The position numbers and the translations under genes are program-made. A stretch of 11,444 bases of DNA from Mxb001 sp051007175 (GTDB taxonomy: Bacteria; Actinomycetota; Actinomycetes; S36-B12): contig JBPCSL010000122.1 of the NCBI GenBank assembly GCA_051007175.1, forward strand, positions 1 to 11,444, in the 5' to 3' direction. Below the pieces are notes generated by a model. The model did no database searches and was not told the DNA's origin. It saw nothing but the letters and a program-made list of their open reading frames with translations. How positions within the stretch are numbered: position 1 is the stretch's first letter; each line of letters starts with the position of its first letter. Below are positions 1 to 6,156 of this stretch, one piece after another.

Positions 1-51
1 CCCGCCCCCTTTACAACCCCGGCGCGCAAATAAGACGAAGGGGGGGCAGAC

Positions 52-90
52 GAGCGGGGGGGGCCCCGGATTCGCGGGGGCCCCCCGCTC
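52..90 (-). terminator. GC-rich hairpin terminator after the permease gene
   Basis: The arms GAGCGGGGGGGGCCCC (52-67) and GGGGGCCCCCCGCTC (76-90) pair almost completely around a short loop, about 50 nt beyond the permease stop codon. On the minus strand the hairpin is followed by a C run and then a weakly T-rich stretch (TTCGTCTTATTTG) rather than a clean T tract. It therefore resembles the tail-poor terminators common in GC-rich actinobacteria. A small GCGGC/GCCGC hairpin lies between it and the stop (116-128). The role is inferred from position and stem strength. Confidence 0.6.
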
Positions 91-137
91 ACGTACAGCG
101 CTGGCCCAACTCCTAGCGGCCGGGCCGCCCGTCGGGC

Positions 138-1778
138 CTACTCCTTCGTGTCGTGCTCGCCGGTGAGGTAGCCCTCGTGATGATGCTCGAGGGAGATCTC
201 CTCAGAGGAGGACACACCAGCAGGCAGGTCGATCGTGCGCTTCGGGCCGGTGAACCACTTCTTGGCGGAGAGGTGCCAGGCGATCCACAGCACGATCAGC
301 GCGCCGATGGTGAGGATGGGCGCGTAGTTGACGAACTTCCACGAGAAGTCCGGGTTGCCCGGCCAGCCCATGGGGGTCGTCGGCAGGATGAAGTAGATCG
401 AGATGATGATGATCTCGATGACGGCCACGGGAGCCATCCACTTCCACTTGTTGCCCAGGTTCCACGGGCCCTGCTTGAAGGCACTGCCCTTGCGCCACCG
501 CAGGTAGATCGGGATGGCGAAGGCCAGGTAGAGGCCGATGACCGCCACCGACACGACCGCGTAGAAGGCGGTCGGCACGATGATCGGCGCGTCCTCGGTG
601 CCGATGTTGACCTCGACGAGGGCCGGCAGGGTGATGAGGACGGCGATGACGGCCGTCGCGATGACGGCATTCGCCGGCACCTGCGACCTCGAGAGCTTCG
701 ACCACAGGCTGGCGCCCGGGACCGCGCCGTCGCGGCTGAAGGCGAACATCATGCGCGAGCAGCTGGTCATGCAGGCCATCGAGCAGAAGAACTGGCCCAC
801 CGTCGCGATGAGCAGGACGGTGCCCGCCCATTGACTGCTCAAGGCCTGGTTGAAGATGACGGCGACACCGCCGCCCCCTGCCGTCACGGCATCGGCGTCC
901 TGCACCGCGAATAGGAAGGCAAGAAGCAGGATCCAGCCGCCGATCGCGGAGTAGAAGATCGAGCGCCAGATGCCCTTGGCCGCCCCGTCGGCCGCGCCCT
1001 GCGTCTCCTCGGACAGGTGAGCCGAGGCATCGAAGCCGGTGATCGTGTACTGCGTGAGCAGGAAGCCCAGCGGCAGGACGTAGAACCAGAAGAGCAGGCC
1101 GTTGGTCTCACCGCCCGCCAAACCAGCGCTGTTATTCACCCTCATGGTGAACACGTCCACGGCGCTCATATGGCTCGGCGGCAGGACGATGAGGATGACG
1201 ATGATCACGGCGGCGCCAATGACGTGCCACCACACGGACACGTTGTTGAGGACCGCCATCAGGTGGCCGCTGAAGATGTTGAGAATCGACACCAGGATCA
1301 GCACCACGATGAAGATCATGAACACGCGGGAGAGCGAGTAGCCCTCGGCCCATGACTGGTCGTACGTCGACAGGGTGAGGTCGAAGAAGGTCGCACACCC
1401 GTAGCACACGGACGCGATGACGGCCCACAACCCGATGAGGTTGAGCCAGCCGGTGTAGTAGCCGGCCTTGGCCCCGCCGAGCGCAGACGCCCACCAGTAG
1501 ATGCCGCCCGAGGTCGGGTACGCCGACACGAGCTCGGACATGCACAGGCCGATGATGAGGATGAAGACCGAGATCAGCGGCCAGCCGATGGAGATGGCGA
1601 TAGGGCCACCGTTATTCCATGCCTGGCCGAAGGTCGTGAAGCACCCGGCCAGGATCGAGATGATGGAGAACGAGATGGCGAAGTTGGAGAAGCTGCTCCA
1701 GTTGCGGCGCAACTCCTGCTTGTAGCCGAGCTCAGCAAGACGCTGCTCGTCAGCACTCAACTGCGTGGCATCGGACAC
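138..1778 (-). CDS. APC-superfamily permease, amino acid/choline transporter type
   Basis: This is a polytopic inner-membrane transporter of 546 residues, the usual size for bacterial members of the amino acid/choline transporter family, with about twelve hydrophobic segments. Visible signatures are ELVSAYPTSGGIYWW (about 82-96), GFDASAHLSEET (248-259), the hallmark of this branch, and SRMMFAFSRDGAVP (341-354). The family imports amino acids, GABA, choline or ethanolamine by ion coupling; the substrate cannot be read from sequence. The start is placed at a GTG preceded by GAGGAGG at 5 nt spacing, and the protein then begins MSDATQLSADEQRLAELGYK. An in-frame upstream ATG would add 66 Arg/Gly/Pro-rich residues that do not look like transporter sequence. 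It lies 110 nt downstream of a choline-kinase-like gene on the same strand, so the pair probably handles one substrate, with choline or ethanolamine the leading guess. The C-terminal tail is acidic and His-rich. Confidence 0.9.
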   Translation of the reverse strand: MSDATQLSADEQRLAELGYKQELRRNWSSFSNFAISFSIISILAGCFTTFGQAWNNGGPIAISIGWPLISVFILIIGLCMSELVSAYPTSGGIYWWASALGGAKAGYYTGWLNLIGLWAVIASVCYGCATFFDLTLSTYDQSWAEGYSLSRVFMIFIVVLILVSILNIFSGHLMAVLNNVSVWWHVIGAAVIIVILIVLPPSHMSAVDVFTMRVNNSAGLAGGETNGLLFWFYVLPLGFLLTQYTITGFDASAHLSEETQGAADGAAKGIWRSIFYSAIGGWILLLAFLFAVQDADAVTAGGGGVAVIFNQALSSQWAGTVLLIATVGQFFCSMACMTSCSRMMFAFSRDGAVPGASLWSKLSRSQVPANAVIATAVIAVLITLPALVEVNIGTEDAPIIVPTAFYAVVSVAVIGLYLAFAIPIYLRWRKGSAFKQGPWNLGNKWKWMAPVAVIEIIIISIYFILPTTPMGWPGNPDFSWKFVNYAPILTIGALIVLWIAWHLSAKKWFTGPKRTIDLPAGVSSSEEISLEHHHEGYLTGEHDTKE

Positions 1779-1783
1779 CGGGG

Positions 1784-1790
1784 CCTCCTC
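1784..1790 (-). promoter_or_regulatory. Ribosome binding site fixing the permease GTG start
   Basis: On the minus strand GAGGAGG stands 5 nt before the GTG at 1778. It is the strongest Shine-Dalgarno match in the window and decides the start against the longer open frame, which continues upstream to 1976. Confidence 0.75.
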
Positions 1791-1888
1791 GGACCTCGGT
1801 CGGGGGGCGGACCGTCCCGCCCGCATTGGTCCGAAGTGTCCCGTCCCGGGACCCTTTCGCGCAGCAACACGCCGAAACTCGTCGCCGG

Positions 1889-2824
1889 TTACCGCCGGGA
1901 GGCCTCCGCCATGAGGCGCTCGAGGTCGGGGCCGTCGAAGGTCGCCACGGCCCGGTCGTACTTCTCCATCCCCCACCCCCAGAAATCGAAGTCAATGGGG
2001 CTGATGGCGTCCTGGATGGAGGCCCACAGGGTCCAGCCGTACTGGGACATGAGGGCCCACAGCCGGGCTCGGGCCACCTTGGCCGGGTCGTGGTGCCCCC
2101 AGTAGGCGTCCACGAGGGGTTCGAGCAGCTCAAGGGGCAGCGTCGACTCGCTCCACACATTGCCGATCTCGAAGCTCGCCTCGTTGTTGCCGGCGTACTC
2201 GTAGTCGATGATCCACACCCGGTCACCGGAGTCGATGAAGTTGCGGGCGAGCAGGTCGTTGTTGCACGGCACCGTGGGCTCAGGGACAACCGACATGGCC
2301 GCGCGCAGCCGGTGGACGACCGGCAGGAACTCCTCATAGCGATCGGGGAGGCGGTAGCCCCGCTCGCGGCAGACCTGCAGGTAGCGCGCCTGGATGTCGA
2401 ACATGTTGAAGTCCCCGGCGAAGCGCGGCCCCGCGTGAAGGCGCCGGCAGGCCTCCGCAGCCCGCGGAAGGTTCTCCGGACGGCGCACGTCTTCCTCGGC
2501 CCAGGTGACTCCCTCGAGGAAGCCCACGACGAGCACGCCCTCTCCGGCGACGAAGTCGACGACCGGGGCGCCCGCCCCGGCGAACGCAGCCGCCAGGGAG
2601 TTGCGGTGCTCGTGGACGCGATCGATGGCGAGGACCGAGGACTCCGCCTCGCTCAGGCGCACGACGAATGTCCCGGTCGGCGTGGTCGCCTTGTAGTTGC
2701 GGTTGGTGATCCCTCCCGGCAGCGACTCCAGGGACGTCGTTCCGACGAGGCACGGCAGCATCTCCAGGCGGCGCACATCCTCCCCGGGGAGTCCCGGCAG
2801 CAGCGCGTCGAACCTCGACTCCAT
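1889..2824 (-). CDS. Choline/ethanolamine kinase-family phosphotransferase
   Basis: This is a 311-residue soluble protein of the choline-kinase/LicA branch of the aminoglycoside-phosphotransferase fold, predicted to transfer the ATP gamma-phosphate to a small amino alcohol. Visible elements are a glycine-rich nucleotide loop GGITNRNY (37-44), FVVRL (53-57), the catalytic loop PCNNDLLARNF (186-196) with Asp190 as the likely base, and the metal-binding stretch IIDYEYAGNNEASFEIGN (205-222) with Asp207. DYEYAxxNxxxFxIGN is specific to choline/ethanolamine kinases rather than antibiotic kinases. The usual HND of the catalytic loop reads NND here. The length is normal and no membrane segment is visible. 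The ATG is preceded by TACGCT and 6 nt with no Shine-Dalgarno, which fits leaderless translation. The permease follows on the same strand. The substrate is inferred; ethanolamine, choline or a related amine would all fit. Confidence 0.82.
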   Translation of the reverse strand: MESRFDALLPGLPGEDVRRLEMLPCLVGTTSLESLPGGITNRNYKATTPTGTFVVRLSEAESSVLAIDRVHEHRNSLAAAFAGAGAPVVDFVAGEGVLVVGFLEGVTWAEEDVRRPENLPRAAEACRRLHAGPRFAGDFNMFDIQARYLQVCRERGYRLPDRYEEFLPVVHRLRAAMSVVPEPTVPCNNDLLARNFIDSGDRVWIIDYEYAGNNEASFEIGNVWSESTLPLELLEPLVDAYWGHHDPAKVARARLWALMSQYGWTLWASIQDAISPIDFDFWGWGMEKYDRAVATFDGPDLERLMAEASRR

Positions 2825-2836
2825 GTCGGGAGCGTA
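2825..2836 (-). promoter_or_regulatory. -10 box for a leaderless kinase transcript
   Basis: TACGCT (2831-2836, minus strand) fits TAnnnT and ends exactly 6 nt before the ATG, placing transcription start at the A of the start codon. No Shine-Dalgarno is present and no convincing -35 is visible. Confidence 0.55.
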
Positions 2837-2868
2837 GCCAGGCGCCGGCTCCCGCGCGCCCTCGCGGA

Positions 2869-2880
2869 TATGGTCGGGCG
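2869..2880 (+). promoter_or_regulatory. -10 box for a leaderless CPBP transcript
   Basis: TATGGT (2869-2874) fits TAnnnT and ends 6 nt before the GTG at 2881. It faces away from the kinase -10 box in the same 56-nt spacer. No clear -35 or Shine-Dalgarno is visible. Confidence 0.5.
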
Positions 2881-3828
2881 GTGCTCGCGGCCTGGCAGGT
2901 GATGGTCATCGCCGCGCTCGCCGTCGTCGTCATCGCCGCCTGGGTACGCCGTGTCCACGGGACGCAGGCTGCGCTGGTCATGCTCGCCTTCGCGGGAGCC
3001 GCACTCGCCTGCGTGTGGGTCTCCTTCGAGGAGTTCCCCGTCGAGCAGTGGCGCCACGGCAGCCTCCTGCACGGCCTCGCGCTCTTCTCCCTGCCCGCGG
3101 CCGCGGCGGCCCTCGTGGCCGTCGTGCGCGTACGCCGCGGCCACGCGGCTCGCGGCCGATTCCTCCTGGCCGGGCGCTCCTGGCTCCTCCTGGGGTGCCT
3201 GTGGGCGGGTCCGGCGCTCCTGCTCTACGTCTCCCAGCTCGCGCCCTTCACGGGGAGCGACCTGTCGGACATCTCGTTCGCCAACTCCGCGTGGTGGGCT
3301 GGTTCGAGCATCCTCATCTACGTCTCCATCCCCGTCCTGTACGCCGCGATCGCCCGGCAGCGGGTGCGCAGCTACGGGCTGTCGCTCGGATTCGTGCGCT
3401 CGGAGGGCGTCGTCATCGCGCTCATCGCGCCCGTGATGATCGTGCTCGTCTGGCTCGTCTCGGCCGACGAGCGCTTCCAGGCCGTCTACCCGTTCTACGA
3501 CTACGCCCACGGCGGCGACGGCGCGATCGGGAAGCTCCTGGCCTTCGAGGCGCTCTACGGCGCGACCTTCGTCGCCCTGGAGTTCTTCTTCCGCGGGTTC
3601 CTGGTCTTCGCTGGCTATCCCGTGCTCGGCATTCATGCGATCCCCGCCATGGCCTTTGCCTACTGCCTGCTGCACCTCGGGAAGCCGATGCCCGAGTGCG
3701 CGTCCAGCCTCGTTGGCGGTCTCGTCCTGGGCTACGTCGCGCTGCGAGTCCGCTCCATCGCCGCGGGCGTGGTGGCCCACCTCACCATCGCGTGGGGCAT
3801 GGATGCCTTCGTGATCTCGCGCGCCTAG
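2881..3828 (+). CDS. CPBP-family intramembrane metalloprotease homologue
   Basis: This is a 315-residue membrane protein with about eight hydrophobic segments, starting at the very N-terminus (VMVIAALAVVVIAAW). The C-terminal half carries the three CPBP (CAAX protease/bacteriocin-processing, 'Abi') motifs: EFFFRG (234-239) as the Glu-Arg motif, His265 in AYCLLHLGKPMPE, and His300 in AHLTIAWGMDAF. Members are glutamate/histidine metalloproteases of the membrane, and some process peptides or prenylated substrates. The substrate here is unknown. The first motif has a single Glu (EFFFR) where many relatives have EExxR. The GTG start is chosen because TATGGT sits 6 nt upstream; an in-frame ATG at 2902 is the alternative. 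The gene is divergent from the kinase and convergent with the DUF2252-like gene, whose stop overlaps its own. Confidence 0.85.
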   Translation: MLAAWQVMVIAALAVVVIAAWVRRVHGTQAALVMLAFAGAALACVWVSFEEFPVEQWRHGSLLHGLALFSLPAAAAALVAVVRVRRGHAARGRFLLAGRSWLLLGCLWAGPALLLYVSQLAPFTGSDLSDISFANSAWWAGSSILIYVSIPVLYAAIARQRVRSYGLSLGFVRSEGVVIALIAPVMIVLVWLVSADERFQAVYPFYDYAHGGDGAIGKLLAFEALYGATFVALEFFFRGFLVFAGYPVLGIHAIPAMAFAYCLLHLGKPMPECASSLVGGLVLGYVALRVRSIAAGVVAHLTIAWGMDAFVISRA

Positions 3829-4862
3829 GTCACGGCGTCGACGAGGGCGTCAGCGAAGCGCCCTGAGCGCCCGATGTAGCCGTGCAGGGCGTTGGCATCG
3901 CCGCCCGTCGCGTGGACGAGGCCGAGGACGGTGCCCATCGCGGCCGCGCGCTTGCGGCGCCCACCGAGGTCGGGCGCACTCCCCGGCAGTGCGCGTGCAC
4001 GGGCCCATACGCGCGCGACCGCTCCGTCGGGACTCGTGGACCAGCCCTGCATGGCCCGCGGCATCAGCGGGAGGCTCTCCCGCGCGAGCAGCACGCGCTG
4101 GATGTCCGAGCCCTCGCGCCACACCCCGACCAGCGGCTCCAGCGGTGAAGGCCCGACCGCCGTCGCCTCGAGCAGGATCACGTCGCGGTGCGGCGCCGAG
4201 CCGTGTGCCAGGAGCGCCATGAGTCGCCCGTCCTCGGCCGCGAGGGCATCCACCACCCGGTAGTGGGCCAGCAGGGCGGCGACGGGCTCGCTCACCGACT
4301 CGCGGTACTGCGCGAGCTCCCGGGTCACGTCGCCCAGCGGTGCCGCGACGGGGACGCCCCACCGCTGAGCCACCCGACCGGGACGCAGCCGGGGACCGCT
4401 CGCGACGAGCAGTGCTTCGGCCCCCGAGGCGCTGTCGCCCCGCAGCCCCCGCGCCAGCCGGCCGCCGAGGTCGGCCGCCTCGCCGCGGGCCGCGTGCAGC
4501 GGCTTTCCCGCGATGACGGCCACTCCGGCCTGGTAGCCCTCGGCGAGAGCGCGCACCGCCGGGACTCCCTTCAGTCCGCGCGCCAGGAGGAGCAGGTCCC
4601 ACTCCCACGGACCGGGGAGCGCGTCGTCGACATCGAGCACATCGAGCACGGCCGTGCCGAAGCCCGTGTCGACAGGTCCGAAGGAGTCGGGCGTCGCCGC
4701 GACGAGCGGGACCACGATGCCCGTCACCGACATCGACTCCGGGGATGCCAGCGCGGCCGCGAAGGGACGCTCGTCGCGCAGCGCGCGCCCGGTGTCGCGC
4801 CGCTCCTTCGCCGACTGGGTCGGGTCGAGCACGACGGGGTCGGCGTACGTGCGCCACGGCAT
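3825..4862 (-). CDS. Divergent, shortened DUF2252-type protein
   Basis: This 345-residue protein has no membrane segments. Two regions resemble DUF2252: LPGPWEWDLLLLARGLK (82-98), matching the family's (D)E-x-LPGPxEWDxxRLA stretch, and the C-terminus GLVHATGGDANALHGYIG (314-331), matching its ARAHARSGD-like end. A YRESVSEPVAALLAHYRVVD-like central helix region (about 186-205) also fits. DUF2252 has no settled biochemical role; its GDxHxxNFG and DFDE motifs recall kinase-fold phosphotransferases. Here the GDxHxxNFG stretch, the basic RYxRM..F.RG region and the later VGVGSVGTRC/QVKEA strands are missing or unrecognisable, and the protein is shorter than usual (family roughly 400-450). An inactive or repurposed member is a reasonable inference. 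The ATG overlaps the upstream hydrolase stop (TGATG), with GGCGGAG 8 nt away; a GTG one codon earlier is possible. Confidence 0.68.
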   Translation of the reverse strand: MPWRTYADPVVLDPTQSAKERRDTGRALRDERPFAAALASPESMSVTGIVVPLVAATPDSFGPVDTGFGTAVLDVLDVDDALPGPWEWDLLLLARGLKGVPAVRALAEGYQAGVAVIAGKPLHAARGEAADLGGRLARGLRGDSASGAEALLVASGPRLRPGRVAQRWGVPVAAPLGDVTRELAQYRESVSEPVAALLAHYRVVDALAAEDGRLMALLAHGSAPHRDVILLEATAVGPSPLEPLVGVWREGSDIQRVLLARESLPLMPRAMQGWSTSPDGAVARVWARARALPGSAPDLGGRRKRAAAMGTVLGLVHATGGDANALHGYIGRSGRFADALVDAVT

Positions 4863-5695
4863 CACGACGACTCCGCCATGCTGCCAAGGCCGTAGCGCAC
4901 CGCGGCGCGCACGGTGTCGCTTGCGAGGTACGTCGTATCGAGATGGGCGGTGGCCGCTCGGGCAATGCCGGTGAGGATCGACCCGGGCCCGAGGCCCGCC
5001 GTCACCGGGAGATAGAGGTCGTGCGCGGCAGGGAATCGGTCGGCGAGCCCGCGGCCGAAGGGCACGGGGTCGAGCAGGTGCACCACGTTGACCCAGCCGC
5101 CGACGCGGCCGTAGGGAAAAGGGCTGCCGCTGATGGACCGGCCGACCGCCTCGTGTCCCAGAGGGCTGCCCACGGTGACCAGGAGGGCGATGTCGCGCGG
5201 CAAGTCGGCGAGCAGGTCGACCATCACCACCGAACCCAGCGAGTGGGCGATGACGACGACTGGGGGCTCGGCCGCGTCGAGGGCGGCGCGCACGCGCAGG
5301 AGGATTGCGGCGCGACGCCCTTCATCATCGAGGTAGCGGCCTACCTGGTCGACGCCGAAGATCGATGAGCGCAGCACTCGCGGCAGCGGCAGGCGATCCG
5401 GAAGTCGAGCCGGGTGAGGCAGGAACGACGGCCACGCCGTGCCACGCGGAATGGCCTCGCCGCGGGCCTCGAGCTCGCGCACGAGCTCCCGCTGCCGATC
5501 GACGTAGGCCGCGCGCTCGGATGCCGTGGACTCCTCCGCCACGATCGACGGGGGCCGCGCATAGACATCGCTGCCGTGGTCGATGAGGTCGGCATACTGC
5601 GGAGCGACGCACGCGATCCCCTCCGGCAGCTGCAGCGGGTCGGCCCAATGCGGGCGCGCACCCCCCATGCCGTGGAGGTAGACGACGGAAGCCAT
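4862..5695 (-). CDS. Alpha/beta-fold serine hydrolase (lipase/esterase-like)
   Basis: This is a 277-residue cytoplasmic alpha/beta hydrolase without a signal peptide. The oxyanion-side motif LHGMGG lies at 7-12. The nucleophile elbow AHSLGS (150-155) gives Ser152, and Asp209 in HLLDPVPF and His251 in ATAHLDTTYL complete a plausible triad. A long insert between about 40 and 120, ending in GVDQVGRYLDDEG, probably forms a lid. The layout resembles proteins often annotated as lipase-like or PGAP1-like, but the substrate cannot be inferred. TACCCT lies 6 nt before the ATG, suggesting a leaderless transcript. The stop overlaps the start of the DUF2252-like gene by one base, so the two are very likely translated together and may act on one process. 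Confidence 0.82.
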   Translation of the reverse strand: MASVVYLHGMGGARPHWADPLQLPEGIACVAPQYADLIDHGSDVYARPPSIVAEESTASERAAYVDRQRELVRELEARGEAIPRGTAWPSFLPHPARLPDRLPLPRVLRSSIFGVDQVGRYLDDEGRRAAILLRVRAALDAAEPPVVVIAHSLGSVVMVDLLADLPRDIALLVTVGSPLGHEAVGRSISGSPFPYGRVGGWVNVVHLLDPVPFGRGLADRFPAAHDLYLPVTAGLGPGSILTGIARAATAHLDTTYLASDTVRAAVRYGLGSMAESS

Positions 5696-5707
5696 TCATC
5701 GAGGGTA
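5696..5707 (-). promoter_or_regulatory. -10 box for a leaderless hydrolase transcript
   Basis: On the minus strand TACCCT (5702-5707) is followed by 6 nt and then the ATG at 5695, the same geometry as the kinase, CPBP and TAP-like genes. A TGGACG resembling a -35 lies about 20 nt further upstream, somewhat too far. Confidence 0.5.
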
Positions 5708-5762
5708 CGTCGGCACGCTCCCCGAGGCGTCCAGGGCACCCGGTCAGGCCCTGTTCGATGAC

Positions 5763-5802
5763 ACGGATGTGACGATCGTGACTCAACGGATGACATGTCA
5801 TC
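5763..5802. promoter_or_regulatory. Direct repeats and a 14-nt palindrome, possible operator
   Basis: ACGGATG occurs twice (5763-5769 and 5786-5792) at a spacing of 23 nt, about two helical turns. GTGAC also repeats (5769-5773, 5778-5782) around the palindrome ACGATCGT (5772-5779). The second ACGGATG runs into GATGACATGTCATC (5789-5802), a perfect 14-nt palindrome. The block lies behind the hydrolase promoter on one side and about 40 nt before the -35 of the RNA promoter on the other, so a dimeric regulator bound here could act on either. Binding is inferred from symmetry only. Confidence 0.4.
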
Positions 5803-5841
5803 ACTGGTGCTAAAGAAACTGAGATTTCTGCCGACACACCC

Positions 5842-5870
5842 TTGTGCCGCTTGCGGGCAGCGACTAGAAC
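5842..5870 (+). promoter_or_regulatory. Candidate promoter of the structured RNA
   Basis: TTGTGC (5842-5847) and TAGAAC (5865-5870) are separated by 17 nt, giving a fair vegetative-sigma match. Transcription would begin near 5877, which is exactly the first base of the first hairpin of the downstream RNA. That agreement is the main support. Confidence 0.45.
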
Positions 5871-5876
5871 TGTCCT

Positions 5877-6140
5877 ATCGCACGGGAAACCGGGCGATCG
5901 GGTCACCGAAAAGGTTCCGAGCCGCAAGGCGAGGAGGAGGAAACTCCCGGCCCCGCGTGTCTGCGGGGTCGTCCAGACGGGAAACTCGAGATCTGGCAAC
6001 GGATCGGCGGCGCCCCGGCAACGGGTGCGACGGGCACATGGGGAGACGCCCCCGGAGTGCTCGCCCGCAAGGGCGGCCGGCACCGGACGGATCTGCGAAG
6101 AGGCTCCCCCAACTCATACTTGGGGGAGCCTCTTCTTGTT
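5877..6140 (+). ncRNA. Unassigned structured non-coding RNA with its own terminator
   Basis: Between the hydrolase and the oleD tail lie about 220 nt that read as a series of compact hairpins on the plus strand. They are: AUCGC/GCGAU enclosing CGG-GAAA-CCG (5877-5898); CGG/CCG with ACC-GAAAA-GGU (5899-5919); GCC-GCAA-GGC (5921-5930); GGAG-GAAA-CUCC (5936-5947); GGCCCCGC/GCGGGGUC (5949-5970); CCAGA/UCUGG with an inner stem (5973-5996); CGC-CCCG-GCAA-CGGG-U-GCG (6011-6029); CGGGCAC/GUGCUCG with an inner GGGG/CCCC (6031-6063); and GCCC-GCAA-GGGC (6063-6074). CGGC (6005-6008) can pair with GCCG (6076-6079) to close a multi-helix domain. Five loops are exact GNRA tetraloops. A promoter ends just before the first stem and an intrinsic terminator closes the transcript. 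Nothing codes here, and the next plus-strand sequence is the antisense of oleD, so a free-standing RNA fits better than a leader. I recognise no family; RNase P, tmRNA, SRP and the common riboswitch cores do not match. Confidence 0.6.
6097..6140 (+). terminator. Perfect 16-bp intrinsic terminator
   Basis: GAAGAGGCTCCCCCAA (6097-6112) and TTGGGGGAGCCTCTTC (6120-6135) are exact reverse complements around a 7-nt loop. TTGTTAT follows on the plus strand, which makes it a good terminator for the structured RNA. On the minus strand the same stem begins 22 nt after the oleD stop but has no T tail, so it may also end the ole operon, less efficiently. Confidence 0.85.
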
Positions 6141-6156
6141 ATAGACCCGGTGGGGC

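Noticed and set aside
1779..1976. Longer permease N-terminus
   Set aside because: It would overlap the kinase C-terminal coding sequence and ignore the strong GAGGAGG site before the GTG at 1778.
1826..2902. Long plus-strand open frame opposite the kinase
   Set aside because: It is an Arg/Gly/Val/His-rich shadow typical of GC-rich antisense frames, while the minus strand carries clear kinase motifs.
2653..3780. Long minus-strand open frame opposite the CPBP gene
   Set aside because: It has low-complexity Glu/Arg/Gly/Asp composition and no motif; the plus strand encodes membrane segments and CPBP motifs.
5905..5950. Glycine riboswitch or RNase P core
   Set aside because: CACCGAAAAGG and GGAAACTCCCGG look superficially similar, but the ordered conserved elements of either RNA are absent and no regulated gene follows on the plus strand.
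6012..6026. SAM riboswitch core (CCCCGGCAACGGG)
   Set aside because: The match is only a CCCG-GCAA-CGGG hairpin; the other SAM-I/SAM-IV core elements and junctions are missing.
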